Part shown: piece by piece, positions 52,616 to 61,408 of the stretch | Numbering within the stretch: position 1 is the first letter of the stretch | How the letters are laid out: every line of letters starts with the position of its first letter | Source: Henriciella sp. | Lineage (GTDB): Bacteria > Pseudomonadota > Alphaproteobacteria > Caulobacterales > Hyphomonadaceae | Direction: 5' to 3' | DNA length: 64,000 bases | Assembly (NCBI RefSeq): GCF_029936995.1 | Contig: NZ_JAPYRE010000003.1 | Location: forward strand, 62,001-126,000 | Made by a program: the position numbers and the translations under genes | Notes under the pieces: generated by a model | Database searches by the model: none | Seen by the model: the letters and a program-made list of their open reading frames with translations, nothing else | Told to the model about the DNA's origin: nothing

Positions 52616-53116
52616 TCAGTTTGAGCTGCGGTCAAGCCGCTTCACGTCTATGCCGAGTGCATCAACGTCCTTGCGTATGCTCTCACATAAACGTTTGAGA
52701 AGTGCGCTATCATCTGCAGCTAGATCGCACATTCTGGCTCGAACATAGCATTTTGCGCCTATATCCTCAGCTTGATGGGCGGTCAGGCGCGCAAGGTCCA
52801 AGGCGCGGCGCTTCATTGTTGCTGATATGTCGGCCAGACGTTCACTTAACAGGATACCAAGTAGCCTGTCCCCGAGGACGTGCTCAACATGATTTGCCTG
52901 ATGCTGAAGCTGCGTGCGTTCATCATCGAGTATCAGCCAGCGTTTGACGAATATCATGATATCCGTCACGGAGGCTGACACAATCATGGCGTCAACTTCC
53001 GCGCGTGTCTGCGGCGCGCCGCTTTTTGCGGCCAAGTCATTAAAGACCCTACCGTTCTGGTAATACATGTAAGCCGCTCCCATTGGAGGGGCTTGGATAT
53101 AGTTCACTCGCTCCAT
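52616..53116 (-). CDS. Hypothetical protein, unrecognised family
   Basis: A 166-residue soluble protein if the ATG at 53116 is used; a TTG at 53143 would add nine residues, and ATG 53083 would remove eleven. It has no signal peptide or membrane helix. The middle is helical and charged (LLSERLADISATMKRRALDLARLTAHQAEDIGAKC is one long predicted helix run, split by me as about 95-130), with three cysteines in the last third. No ribosome site clearly favours one start. It lies 25 bp from the gatB stop (convergent) and downstream of the HIT operon. I cannot assign a function. Confidence 0.55.
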   Translation of the reverse strand: MERVNYIQAPPMGAAYMYYQNGRVFNDLAAKSGAPQTRAEVDAMIVSASVTDIMIFVKRWLILDDERTQLQHQANHVEHVLGDRLLGILLSERLADISATMKRRALDLARLTAHQAEDIGAKCYVRARMCDLAADDSALLKRLCESIRKDVDALGIDVKRLDRSSN

Positions 53117-53206
53117 AGTGTCTGTCACGTAGTTGTGCCTCAAGCTGCAAAAAAAGCAGTCCGGAAATCACTACCAGAACGTGTGTTTTACGATGGAGTT
53201 CCTCCG

Positions 53207-53641
53207 TTAAATGAAAGCGGAGATCTTTTCTGCCAGTGCTTCCAGTGTTCCGCTATCGGCGGGATCGCCGCCGGAATGGCGCCTGAGTGGTTCATCTTCG
53301 CGCCGGGGTAATATGTGGAAATGCAAGTGGTAAACGGTCTGTCCGGCGGGTGCACCATTGAACTGTGTGACAACCAGTCCGTCTGGCTTCAGCGCTTTTT
53401 CGACAGCCCGTGCGATCTTCTGGACGCGTTCCATGTAGGGGCCGACCCTGTCATCAGGCATTTCCAGCAGGTTACGGGCCTCTACACCCTTGGGTACGAC
53501 AAGCGTGTGGCCTTCTGTCTGTGGGAAAATGTCCATGAAGGCGAGTGCGACATCATCCTCGTAAACCTTCACGCATGGCACTTCGCCACGGATCATCTTG
53601 GCGAAGATGTTATTGGGATCGTAGGTGTCGTGGAGGGTCAT
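53207..53641 (-). CDS. HIT-family nucleotide hydrolase/transferase
   Basis: A 144-residue histidine-triad protein. The active motif QTVYHLHFHILPR (about 104-116) has the H-x-H-x-H arrangement, and the N-terminal half has NNIFAKMIRGEVPC and FPQTEGHTLVVPKG. It probably hydrolyses AMP-lysine-like or other nucleotide-phosphoramidate compounds in the cytoplasm. The ATG at 53641 overlaps the stop of the upstream gene (ATGA), which fixes the start; the longer reading to 53713 is rejected. It is last in the RidA-GDPD-GNAT-DUF2007-HIT unit. Confidence 0.9.
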   Translation of the reverse strand: MTLHDTYDPNNIFAKMIRGEVPCVKVYEDDVALAFMDIFPQTEGHTLVVPKGVEARNLLEMPDDRVGPYMERVQKIARAVEKALKPDGLVVTQFNGAPAGQTVYHLHFHILPRREDEPLRRHSGGDPADSGTLEALAEKISAFI

Positions 53642-54162
53642 TGTGAAGATTGCTCCTGATTGCGCTTCTTCAAAAAACGCCTTGTATTCAAATAGAACGA
53701 GATAAGCGCCCACGCGAGGAACAAGGCAAATATAAATTCGGCCAGAACTAAAGCCAGCTCAGCAAACTCATCCGGATTTTCCGGCAGGATGGCGCCGCTG
53801 ATAAGCTGCACGATGACAAATGGCAGTAATAGCAGCATAAGGGGAAGGGTAATCAGCCCCATGGGAATCAGCAGGTATAGCCAAGCGCCTAGACGACCAT
53901 AGGCGCGCGGCTGCTCATAGCCCTCATTGGCCAAGCTGGCCTCGCCTGTGTCGACACAATGTAACAGGTGCTGCGCGGATTCCTCCTGAGTTGCTGGTAT
54001 ACTTAGCCCAATCCCATTCAGGGCGGGTATGAGATACCATTGCACGGTAGCGTGCTGAAACTCGTCTATCGCGGGATCCAGTCCATGCGCAGTCAGATAT
54101 GACGCACAGGCCATAGCCTCAGGCAGAGAGGAGAACCGTCTTATGGTTACGTGGGATCTCAT
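53638..54162 (-). CDS. Membrane protein with DUF2007-like N-terminal domain
   Basis: A 174-residue protein. Residues about 1-70 resemble the small DUF2007 (putative signal-transducing) domain: TIRRFSSLPEAMACASYLTAHGLDPAI. Two membrane helices follow (about 90-120, PMGLITLPLMLLLLPFVIVQL, and about 135-158), then a basic tail. The function is unknown. Its start overlaps the GNAT stop and its stop overlaps the HIT start, each by 4 bp, so the three genes are translated as a coupled set. Confidence 0.7.
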   Translation of the reverse strand: MRSHVTIRRFSSLPEAMACASYLTAHGLDPAIDEFQHATVQWYLIPALNGIGLSIPATQEESAQHLLHCVDTGEASLANEGYEQPRAYGRLGAWLYLLIPMGLITLPLMLLLLPFVIVQLISGAILPENPDEFAELALVLAEFIFALFLAWALISFYLNTRRFLKKRNQEQSSQ

Positions 54163-55322
54163 CCATTTCTCTTAAATGGTGTTCGCGCGCGCAGAAAATG
54201 CGCGTCATGCTCGACGGCATTTCTTTCCCGGGCGAGGTATTCGTCCACGGCGGCCGCGAGACCTTCGTGTGCGATCCAGTGGGCAGAATATGTCGTCTCC
54301 GGCACATAGCCGCGCGCCAGCTTGTGGCCACCTTGGGCGCCAGCTTCAACAACTTTCAACCCGTTCTCAATCGCAAAGTCTATGGCCTGATAATAGCAGG
54401 TCTCGAAGTGCATCATTGGACGTGGGGAGACGGTCCCCCAGTAACGTCCATAGAGACGTTCGCTCCCGATCATGTTGAGCGCACCGGCAATGGGGGTGCC
54501 GTCTTCAATAGCGAGTACAAGCAGGATCTGGTCACGCAACCGTTCACCTAGCAGCGAAAATGTATCTCGGTTTAGATAGGGAGACCCCCATTTTCGCGCC
54601 CCGGTATCAATGTAGAATTCGTAGAAGATATCCCAGTGAGCCTCGGTGATGTCATCACCGGTCAGGTGCAGGAATGTCAGGCCATCCTGGGCTTTGCGTC
54701 GTTCCTTGCGCAGGTTCTTGCGCTTCGATGAAGAGAGTTCTGCAAGGAAGTCGTCGAAGTTGTGATAGCCGCGATTATGCCAGTGAAACTGCTGGTCCGT
54801 GCGGATCATCATTCCGCTTTCTTCCATCGACCAGGCTTCGGCCTCGGTGAGGAAATTCAAGTGAAGTGAAGAGAGGTTGTTATTGTCAGCCACCTGAACA
54901 GCACCGGCGAGCAGGGCGTTGGAAATGCGTGATTCGTCAGGGCCGGGTTTGGCCAGGCGTCTCCTTCCCGTTACGGGCGTGAAGGGTATAGCCGAGAGGA
55001 GTTTGGGGTAATAGCTCCCCCCTGCGCGCTCATAGGCATCGGCCCAGCCATGATCAAATACGAACTCGCCCTGAGAGTGACCTTTAACGTAAAGCGGCAT
55101 CGCCCCGATCAATTCCCGGTCAACGGAGTCGACGACCATATGATGTGGGCCCCAGCCCGTTTCCGGCGCGACGGCTCGCGTCACTTCAAGAGCTTCCAGA
55201 AATTCCCAACTAAGAAAAGGATCGTATGGTAAACTTGGTGGGTTGGCGATGGCGTTCCAGTCGTCAGCCTCTATTTCGCTGAGGCCATGTATCAGCCGGA
55301 TCTGGAAATGCGGTTCATCCAT
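54159..55322 (-). CDS. FemAB-like GNAT-superfamily acyltransferase
   Basis: A 387-residue protein of the FemAB-like (PF04339) family of GNAT-fold transferases. Typical parts are NPPSLPYDPFLSWEFLEALE (about 26-45), SSSKRKNLRKERRKAQ (about 197-212), GSERLYGRYWGT and MMHFETCYYQAIDFAIENGL (about 318-337), and VVEAGAQGGHKLARGYVP. The acceptor is unknown; relatives include Fem peptidyl transferases but bacterial members of this branch are uncharacterised. It is 15 bp after the GDPD gene and coupled to the next gene by ATGA. Confidence 0.85.
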   Translation of the reverse strand: MDEPHFQIRLIHGLSEIEADDWNAIANPPSLPYDPFLSWEFLEALEVTRAVAPETGWGPHHMVVDSVDRELIGAMPLYVKGHSQGEFVFDHGWADAYERAGGSYYPKLLSAIPFTPVTGRRRLAKPGPDESRISNALLAGAVQVADNNNLSSLHLNFLTEAEAWSMEESGMMIRTDQQFHWHNRGYHNFDDFLAELSSSKRKNLRKERRKAQDGLTFLHLTGDDITEAHWDIFYEFYIDTGARKWGSPYLNRDTFSLLGERLRDQILLVLAIEDGTPIAGALNMIGSERLYGRYWGTVSPRPMMHFETCYYQAIDFAIENGLKVVEAGAQGGHKLARGYVPETTYSAHWIAHEGLAAAVDEYLARERNAVEHDAHFLRARTPFKRNG

Positions 55323-55337
55323 AACCGCCAGACTAGA

Positions 55338-56063
55338 TCAGGTGGCAGTCTGCGCAAAGTGCGGATCAAAACCTTCGAATATCTGTGCGACTGGAAGAGT
55401 CTTGAGAAAGGCGCTCATGTCAGCACTTGTGACCGTCCAGGCGGCAACAGGTAGCTCATGGTCGCTAGCCATGCTGCAGATGTTCTCGGCATCTGTCACA
55501 TGGCAGGCAAGATAATCCGGATTGAGCTCTTTTGCGGCTGTAACCAGGGCTTCCAGATTGAGGTTGCCCGACAAGGCGCTGGGCATGACCAGTGCTCCAC
55601 GCATCAGGCTCCCGGGTATCTCGCGAACAGCCAGGTCACTGAAGCTCATGAGGGCAGCCGGCCCATTGTGAGCTTCAGCAAGCTCTGCGACCTTCTTCGT
55701 GAAAACAGGTGTGTCGGTTTCGCTGTCGATCTTGAGCTCAATAAGCAGGGGAGCATTGCCTGGCCACTCATCCAGCACCTGTTCGAGTGTTGTGAGCGTC
55801 CCGCGGCCTTTCAATGGGATGTCTGTCAAAGCCTCGGCTGTGCGTGCGTTGACGGGGCCCGTTTCATCCGTTGTGCGGTCAAGCTGTGTGTCATGGAAAA
55901 CGACAGGGGTTCCACAGGCGGCCGGCCGTACATCAATTTCACAGCCCAGTCCGGCGTCGGCAGCGGCGAGAATGGCTTCGAGGCTGTTTTCACTTAGTCC
56001 GCCCGGCGTCCATAAACCACGGTGGGCATAAGCATGCTTCACGAGCTGAAACCGTCCGGCCAT
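55338..56063 (-). CDS. Glycerophosphodiester phosphodiesterase
   Basis: A 241-residue TIM-barrel enzyme. Catalytic and metal residues are in AYAHRGLW (about 12-19), SENSLEAILAA, the EID strand CEIDVRPAACG, and VVFHDTQLDRTTDETG (about 58-73). It splits glycerophosphodiesters to glycerol-3-phosphate and an alcohol. There is no signal peptide, so it is cytoplasmic. The ATG at 56063 is 7 bp after the RidA stop; the longer frame to 56180 would overlap that gene. It may recycle phospholipid head groups together with its operon partners, but that is inference. Confidence 0.88.
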   Translation of the reverse strand: MAGRFQLVKHAYAHRGLWTPGGLSENSLEAILAAADAGLGCEIDVRPAACGTPVVFHDTQLDRTTDETGPVNARTAEALTDIPLKGRGTLTTLEQVLDEWPGNAPLLIELKIDSETDTPVFTKKVAELAEAHNGPAALMSFSDLAVREIPGSLMRGALVMPSALSGNLNLEALVTAAKELNPDYLACHVTDAENICSMASDHELPVAAWTVTSADMSAFLKTLPVAQIFEGFDPHFAQTAT

Positions 56064-56070
56064 ACCCGGC

Positions 56071-56532
56071 CTAGCTTTCGATCTCGAAAATGCCGTCGAT
56101 CTCAACCGCAACGCCCAGTGGGAGTGTCGGACAGGCGACCGCAGAGCGGGCATGACGCCCTTTGTCGCCGAACACTTCAACCATCAGGTCGGAGCAGCCG
56201 TTGATGACTTGCGGAATGTCGGTGAAAAGCGAATGGCTGTTGACGAATCCGCCAAGCTTCACAACGCGGGAGATCTTCGACAGGTCGCCGACCGCAGCCT
56301 TGCATTGAGCAATTAGATTGATGCCACAATGGCGCGCAGCGTTCTGCCCGGCCGGCAGGTCCATGGTTTCACCGAGACGGCCTGTAATCCGTCCTTCAGA
56401 GGTGGCGCTGACCTGGCCAGATATAAAAAGCTGATTGCCGCTGATCACGAACGGTACATAGTTGGCGACGGCTTTCATCGGTTCAGGCAGTTTTATGCCA
56501 AGTTCTTCTAGTCGGGCTTCAGGTGTGCTCAT
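56071..56532 (-). CDS. RidA/YjgF-family enamine/imine deaminase
   Basis: A 153-residue protein of the longer (YjgF-endoribonuclease-like, PF14588) branch of the RidA superfamily. Marked positions are NQLFISGQVSATSEGRITG (about 33-51), AARHCGINLIAQCKAAVG, and the substrate-binding Arg in DKGRHARSAVACPTLPLG (about 122-139). RidA proteins hydrolyse reactive enamines from PLP enzymes. It is first in the leftward five-gene unit with GDPD, GNAT, DUF2007 and HIT genes. The 81-bp gap to dinB upstream must hold the promoter. Confidence 0.88.
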   Translation of the reverse strand: MSTPEARLEELGIKLPEPMKAVANYVPFVISGNQLFISGQVSATSEGRITGRLGETMDLPAGQNAARHCGINLIAQCKAAVGDLSKISRVVKLGGFVNSHSLFTDIPQVINGCSDLMVEVFGDKGRHARSAVACPTLPLGVAVEIDGIFEIES

Positions 56533-56613
56533 GGGCAGTCATGCTCCGCTTTAGTTCATAATCTTCAAGCCCTGTCTCTTAGACATACGCTCCGCAGGGC
56601 GGCAAGACGTTGA

Positions 56614-57894
56614 CTAGTTCCTTAGCTGATTCCGTGACATCAGCTTGACACCCCGGCCTGTCTGCACAGCGGCATGACCAAACTTGTCACGTGCGCGATC
56701 AGCAGCACGCTCAGCCGCAGCGCGCTTGGCGACGCCCGGATCAATCAGGTCAGCGTAATCCTCACCTGCAGGATGTAGATCGGAAAGGCTCACGCCAATC
56801 AGGCGATAGGGCGTGCTTGAGCGGGTCTCGCGTTCAAGCAATGGGCGGGTTGCGCGAAAAAGGGTCTGCGCCAGCTGTGTCGGATCGGTTAGGGTAACAC
56901 TCCGCGTAAGTGTACGAAAATCCTTGCGCTTGAGTTTCATCGTTATGGCGTAGCCACAGACACCGTGACGTTTCGCGCGCGCTGCGGTTTCCTCACATAC
57001 AGACCAAAGCCGGTCTTCAAGGACGTCATGAGTGGAAATATCCTCGCTGAAGGTCCGCTCAGCAGAAACCGACTTGCGTTCACGTCCAGCTGTTACAGGT
57101 CTGCGATCAAGGCCATGGGCGCGATCCCAGAGGGTTTGTCCTGCTTCGCCATATCGCGCCATCATGCTCCGCCGGTCTGTTCTCTGTACATCGCTGATGA
57201 GACGATACCCATCGCTATTGAGGCGTTTGGCAAAGGTCGGCCCCACGCCGTGTATGGCATTTACCGGCATCGGCGCGAGTATGGCGGGTGCTTCTTGCTC
57301 TGCAATGAGTGCAAACCCGCGTGGCTTGTCCATTTCACTGGCCATTTTGGCCAGAAACCGGTTAGACGCCAGACCTATTGAAATGGTAATGCCAAGATTA
57401 CTCTCGATATCCCGTGCAAGCTTGGCAAGAAGAGCGGCGGGAGGACTGTGATGAAGGCGGGCTGTGCCTGAAAGATCCACATATCCTTCATCAATCGAGA
57501 CCATTTGGATGAGGGGTGTCAGGTTTTCGAGCCGCGCGCGAATATCCCGGGAAACCGCGCTGTATTTCTGGAAGTCCGGCTTGATGACCACGGCATGGGG
57601 GCAGGCTTTGAGCGCCTTGAACATCGGCATTGCTGATTTTACGCCGTCCAAGCGGGCAATATAGCAGCAGGTCGATACAACACCGCGTGTTCCGCCACCG
57701 ACGATAACGGGTTTGTTTCGTAGTTCAGGATTGTCGCGCTTCTCAATTGCAGCGTAGAATGCATCACAATCAATGTGGGCGATGCTGAGGCTGGTAAGAT
57801 GGGGGTGTTGCAAGAGGTGGTCACTGCCACATACCGGGCAGGTGACTGGGCCGTGAGGAGCAATATGCGAACAATGCCTGCAAAGTGTGGGCAT
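56614..57894 (-). CDS. dinB: DNA polymerase IV (Y family) with N-terminal zinc ribbon
   Basis: A 426-residue translesion polymerase. A CxxC...CxxC zinc-ribbon-like head ([19 protein letters not shown], about 5-23) precedes the catalytic core, as in the alphaproteobacterial type. Metal residues are in [17 protein letters not shown] (about 38-54) and the [11 protein letters not shown] motif (about 133-143). The little-finger domain (about 270-380, [17 protein letters not shown]) is complete. The ATG at 57894 is used; 57909 is alternative. The C-terminus lacks an obvious beta-clamp motif in the last residues (LMSRNQLRN). It is divergent from divK. Confidence 0.93.
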   Translation of the reverse strand: MPTLCRHCSHIAPHGPVTCPVCGSDHLLQHPHLTSLSIAHIDCDAFYAAIEKRDNPELRNKPVIVGGGTRGVVSTCCYIARLDGVKSAMPMFKALKACPHAVVIKPDFQKYSAVSRDIRARLENLTPLIQMVSIDEGYVDLSGTARLHHSPPAALLAKLARDIESNLGITISIGLASNRFLAKMASEMDKPRGFALIAEQEAPAILAPMPVNAIHGVGPTFAKRLNSDGYRLISDVQRTDRRSMMARYGEAGQTLWDRAHGLDRRPVTAGRERKSVSAERTFSEDISTHDVLEDRLWSVCEETAARAKRHGVCGYAITMKLKRKDFRTLTRSVTLTDPTQLAQTLFRATRPLLERETRSSTPYRLIGVSLSDLHPAGEDYADLIDPGVAKRAAAERAADRARDKFGHAAVQTGRGVKLMSRNQLRN

Positions 57895-58019
57895 GTTTGT
57901 TCTTCTCATGTTCCGCGCTATCGTGCAAGTTCACATTTCCCGTTCAAATAAAGATTAAGACTCTTGGTGATAAGTTTCAGCCTGCTCAGGGAATGGTGCG
58001 TGTAGTTGAGACCGTAGTA

Positions 58020-58412
58020 ATGACGATAGTAAATCAGAAATCGGTCCTTGTCGTAGAAGACAATGAACTGAACATGCGGTTGTTCTGTGACCTGCTTGAT
58101 GCCTATGGATTCAAGACATTTCAGTGCCGGGATGGTGCAAAGGCTGTCGAACTGACCCGTAAACACAAACCGGACCTGATCATTATGGATATCCAGCTGC
58201 CGGAAGTTTCCGGTCTCGATATTACCCGCTGGATCAAGGATGACGAGTCGTTGCGGCATATCCCTGTTTTGGCCGTCACGGCTTTTGCAATGCGTGCTGA
58301 TGAACAGCGTGTACGCGAAGCTGGCTGCGAGGGGTATTTGTCCAAGCCAATACAGATGCGCTCATTCCTGGCCAAGGTTGAGGAACTTGTCGGGGATCGG
58401 AAAGCTGCATGA
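58020..58412 (+). CDS. divK: Single-domain response regulator DivK
   Basis: A 130-residue receiver protein. The acidic pocket is E13-D14 ([12 protein letters not shown]), the phospho-acceptor is D57 ([13 protein letters not shown]), the switch Thr is in AVTAFAM, and the Lys is in YLSKPI. In Caulobacter DivK is phosphorylated by DivJ and dephosphorylated by PleC, and it blocks the CckA-CtrA pathway through DivL. It is coupled to pleD by ATGA. The frame is open upstream to 57885, but the ATG at 58020 fits the DivK length; a GACTC site for CcrM-type methylation lies upstream at 57960. Confidence 0.93.
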   Translation: MTIVNQKSVLVVEDNELNMRLFCDLLDAYGFKTFQCRDGAKAVELTRKHKPDLIIMDIQLPEVSGLDITRWIKDDESLRHIPVLAVTAFAMRADEQRVREAGCEGYLSKPIQMRSFLAKVEELVGDRKAA

Positions 58413-59779
58413 GCGCACGAATACTTGTCGTCGATGATATTCTGGCTAATCGCCGCCTCATGCAAGCTAAGCTTGAGGCGAAATACTATACGGTATTGCT
58501 GGCGGAGAATGGAGCTGAAGCAATAGAAATAACCCGGCAGGAAGAGCCGGAAATCATTCTGCTTGATGTCATGATGCCCGGCATGGATGGTTATGAGGTT
58601 TGTCGCCGTCTTAAGGATGACCCTCAGACCGCTCATATTCCTGTCGTCATGCTTACAGCCTTGAATGAGACTTCAGATCGCGTTCGCGGCCTTGAAGCGG
58701 GTGCAGATGACTTCCTCACCAAGCCTGTAGATGATTTTGCCTTGATGGCTCGTCTCGGCGCGCTCAACCGCTATAATGCGGTCGCTCATGAGCTGCGCAA
58801 ACGCGAGGCCAGCGGAGCTCATGCGGGGTCTTTGAGTGAGGAGGAGACAAAGGTTCTCGAGCAGGGCTCGAATATCCTGCTGGTCGATTCAAATCCTTCA
58901 ACCGCACGTATGATCCTGGAGCCACTGGAGTCTGCAGGACATCGCCTGTTGACCCTGGACGGAAAGGGCAGCCAACAGGACCGCAAGAAAAGCAAACTTG
59001 ATATTGTCCTGCTCAATGCAAGTCATCAGACCTTCGACCCGCTCCGCCTATGCGCACATTTCCGAAGCAGTGAAACGACACGAGCGCTCTCGATCATCGT
59101 CATTGCAAATGAATGTGACCGTGAACTTGCAGCCCAGGCTCTGGAGATTGGGGCGAACGACATTATTCAGGCACCGATAGCGCCTGAGGAATTGCTGGCT
59201 CGTATTGCGACCCAGACACGACGTAACCGCTATGTGGAGATATTGCGCCAACGCGTAGATCGTGGCCTTGAGCTTTCAGTTATCGATCAGCTTACAGGGC
59301 TTTATAACCGTCGTTACATGACGAACCAGATGGCGCTCTGGATGAAGCGCGCAAGCTCAGGCGGCGAACCGTTATCTGTCGTCGCGGCCGATATCGATCA
59401 TTTCAAGCTGGTCAACGACAAGTATGGGCATGAGGCAGGCGATCGTGTCCTCCAGCAATTTGCAGAGCGAATCCAGCGCCATGTTCGTCCGAAGGACATA
59501 GTTTGCAGACCTGGAGGCGAGGAATTTCTCATCATCCTTCCGGAAACATCTGCCGAATTTGCCTGGAAAGCGGCTGAACGTATTCGCCGTGCTATCGACG
59601 CAGAGCCTTTCGAATTGGATACCGAAGGTGCTGTAACGCTGAATGTGACAGTCAGTGCAGGTGTAGCCACCTATAATGGTGAAGACGATACGATCGGGGA
59701 GATGCTGAAGCGCGCCGACAATGCCCTTTATCATGCCAAGAATGCCGGGCGGAACAGGGTCACCAATATCGCGGCTTAG
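58409..59779 (+). CDS. pleD: Response regulator/diguanylate cyclase PleD
   Basis: A 456-residue protein with REC-REC-GGDEF order. REC1 has D53 ([16 protein letters not shown]) and K in [11 protein letters not shown]2 (about 150-275) lacks the phospho-Asp (IVLLNASH) and acts as an adaptor for dimerisation. The cyclase domain (about 290-455) carries [12 protein letters not shown], and RPKD five residues before GGEEF is the product-inhibition I-site (RxxD). In Caulobacter PleD makes c-di-GMP at the stalked pole. The stop codon overlaps that of the convergent stress-protein gene. Confidence 0.95.
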   Translation: MSARILVVDDILANRRLMQAKLEAKYYTVLLAENGAEAIEITRQEEPEIILLDVMMPGMDGYEVCRRLKDDPQTAHIPVVMLTALNETSDRVRGLEAGADDFLTKPVDDFALMARLGALNRYNAVAHELRKREASGAHAGSLSEEETKVLEQGSNILLVDSNPSTARMILEPLESAGHRLLTLDGKGSQQDRKKSKLDIVLLNASHQTFDPLRLCAHFRSSETTRALSIIVIANECDRELAAQALEIGANDIIQAPIAPEELLARIATQTRRNRYVEILRQRVDRGLELSVIDQLTGLYNRRYMTNQMALWMKRASSGGEPLSVVAADIDHFKLVNDKYGHEAGDRVLQQFAERIQRHVRPKDIVCRPGGEEFLIILPETSAEFAWKAAERIRRAIDAEPFELDTEGAVTLNVTVSAGVATYNGEDDTIGEMLKRADNALYHAKNAGRNRVTNIAA

Positions 59780-60240
59780 TTGCCGGTCTTCTTCTTGTGA
59801 GCGGTTGTCACAACGAACACCGCGCATGGCGCTTCTCGGATCATATCAGAACTTTCTGACCCCTGAAGGAGGCGTTTCCACCATCCTTTCTGGTGAGAAC
59901 CTATGACAATAAGGTCAATGTTATTCTTCTTGGCATAACTGGCTGCATCACGCGAAGGGTTACCTTCCAGAACGGCGAGTTTCGCAGCGCGACCACCTGC
60001 TTCCGTAATTTCCTTTAACTTGGCCATGCGCCGCTCACCATCAGCTTTGTGGGCTTTGGCGTCTGCTTCTATGGCGCTGCCCGCGTAAGGGGAGTTGAAT
60101 GTCGTGATGTAAGGGTTGGAATCGATTGCATGAAGCTCACCAGAGGCGGCAGTGAGTTGATGTGCGGTCTCGAAAACCAGGGTTGAGAGGCTGTCATCTA
60201 CATCAATGACGGCGACGACCTTATCGAACTCCAGAGCCAT
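59776..60240 (-). CDS. Universal stress protein, UspA family
   Basis: A 154-residue single-domain Usp. The start strand KVVAVIDVDDSLSTLVFETA contains the conserved Asp, and the ATP-binding loop is DLIVIGSHQKGWWKRLLQGSESSDMIREAPCAVFVV, split here as the G-x2-G-x9-G-(S/T) motif (about 115-150). Such proteins bind ATP and respond to starvation or oxygen limitation. The ATG at 60240 is preceded by AGGAGG at six bases; the GTG at 60246 lies in that site. A 20-bp dyad covers the region just upstream. It overlaps pleD by its stop. Confidence 0.88.
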   Translation of the reverse strand: MALEFDKVVAVIDVDDSLSTLVFETAHQLTAASGELHAIDSNPYITTFNSPYAGSAIEADAKAHKADGERRMAKLKEITEAGGRAAKLAVLEGNPSRDAASYAKKNNIDLIVIGSHQKGWWKRLLQGSESSDMIREAPCAVFVVTTAHKKKTGN

Positions 60241-60250
60241 GGGCACCTCC

Positions 60251-60270
60251 TGTTATTATACATAATAACA
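60251..60270 (-). promoter_or_regulatory. 20-bp near-perfect dyad over the uspA-type promoter
   Basis: The arms TGTTATTAT (60251-60259) and ATAATAACA (60262-60270) are exact inverted copies separated by AC. On the coding strand for the stress gene the dyad contains TATAAT as a candidate -10 and ends directly at the AGGAGG ribosome site. A protein bound here would block both transcription and the leader. It is not an FNR-type site (TTGAT-N4-ATCAA). Confidence 0.6.
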
Positions 60271-60311
60271 TATGAGATGGCATTCGGGTCCATACGTAAA
60301 ATGCGGGAACC

Positions 60312-60346
60312 GAAAAAAGAGAAAGCCGGGCAAACTGCCCGGCTTT
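60312..60346 (-). terminator. Rho-independent terminator of rpmG
   Basis: AAAGCCGGGCA (60322-60332) and TGCCCGGCTTT (60336-60346) pair as an 11-bp stem with a 3-nt loop; read leftward the stem is followed by CTCTTTTTTCGG. It lies 27 bp past the rpmG stop. Confidence 0.88.
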
Positions 60347-60373
60347 GTATAATCAGTATCGATTGGGAAGACC

Positions 60374-60541
60374 TTACTTGATCTTGCCTTCCTTGAAATC
60401 GACATGCTTCTTCGCGACCGGGTCGTATTTACGCATCACCAGCTTTTCGGTGAGATTGCGCGGGTTCTTCTTGGTGACATAGAAAAAGCCCGTCCCGGCG
60501 GTCGAGTTCAGGCGAATCTTGATGGTTGTCGGCTTAGCCAT
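60374..60541 (-). CDS. rpmG: 50S ribosomal protein bL33
   Basis: A 55-residue protein below the usual length cut-off for gene calling: [18 protein letters not shown], then [20 protein letters not shown], then [17 protein letters not shown]. This is a complete L33 of the zinc-free type; the CxxC pairs of zinc-binding L33 are absent. The ATG at 60541 and TAA at 60374 are clear, and a strong terminator follows. In Caulobacter relatives rpmG also lies close to divK-pleD. Confidence 0.96.
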   Translation of the reverse strand: MAKPTTIKIRLNSTAGTGFFYVTKKNPRNLTEKLVMRKYDPVAKKHVDFKEGKIK

Positions 60542-60679
60542 GACGGTTGCTCGTTTCGGGTGTTTCAGAAATTCGAAGGCCGCTTAATGGAGGGGGAGCC
60601 TTCCAAAGTCAAGCGCCTGTGCACACTGCGCGGCTATCGCTGGTTTCGTTGGTGGTAAATGAATCTGGGTGGCCAGTTC

Positions 60680-61408
60680 CTATATCCGGTCCCTTGAATG
60701 TCCGCCGGGCGTCCAGCGCAAGAAAGGAGGGCGCAGGGCTTCAGGATCATTCTTTTCCAGACGTTCGCCGATCTCTCCAATCATGAAGCGGGTCACATTC
60801 GGGAGATCGAGGTTCATAGCGTCAGACAGTGTCACCCATTGCAGGTCATGCAGTTCTGCTCCGTCTACTGGCGGGCGTTCGTCAATCAGGACATCTTCAG
60901 CTTCAGCCATGAAAAAGCGGGCATCGAAGCGTTTGGGCCTGTATGGCGGGGTAATGGCCCGGCCAATGAACGTGAAACCTTTCAGACAGGGCGCGGCTCG
61001 CTGTTCGGCATATTTCAGCCAGTCAACCGCGGGCCTGCCCGGGAAATCACTTGCACGGCCAACGATAAGACCTGTTTCCTCGAATGTTTCACGGATGGCT
61101 GTAAGACCGAAGGCTCTCGGCTTGCGACGTGTCTTGTGAGCCAGCTTCTGTTCAACCGTCTGCCGTAGTTCCGAGAGGCTTGGAACACGACCATCGGCCG
61201 TATCGACCCGGCCGCCCGGAAAGACATACTTGTCAGGCATGAAATCATGCCGGCCCGAGCGTTTACCCATAAGCAGGCGGGGTTCTGCCTGATCACGCCG
61301 GACAAGGATCAATGTAGCGGCATCGCGAGGCCGCGGCGTAGGTCTATCTTTCTGGATGATATCGCCATCATCCTCCTTGTCGTAAGCGCTGCCGAGTTTG
61401 ACGGCCAT
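60680..61408 (-). CDS. NUDIX hydrolase
   Basis: A 242-residue protein. The NUDIX box is split by an insertion of about 30 residues: GGRVDTADGR near 66-75 and AIRETFEETGLIVG near 104-117, where the RExxEExG residues R106-E107 and E110-E111 are present. The long insertion and C-terminal region (MNLDLPNVTRFMIGEIGERL) resemble the NUDT19/CoA-diphosphatase-like branch, but the substrate is not assigned. The start codon overlaps the rnr stop by one base (TGATG), so it is co-translated with RNase R. Confidence 0.85.
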   Translation of the reverse strand: MAVKLGSAYDKEDDGDIIQKDRPTPRPRDAATLILVRRDQAEPRLLMGKRSGRHDFMPDKYVFPGGRVDTADGRVPSLSELRQTVEQKLAHKTRRKPRAFGLTAIRETFEETGLIVGRASDFPGRPAVDWLKYAEQRAAPCLKGFTFIGRAITPPYRPKRFDARFFMAEAEDVLIDERPPVDGAELHDLQWVTLSDAMNLDLPNVTRFMIGEIGERLEKNDPEALRPPFLRWTPGGHSRDRI

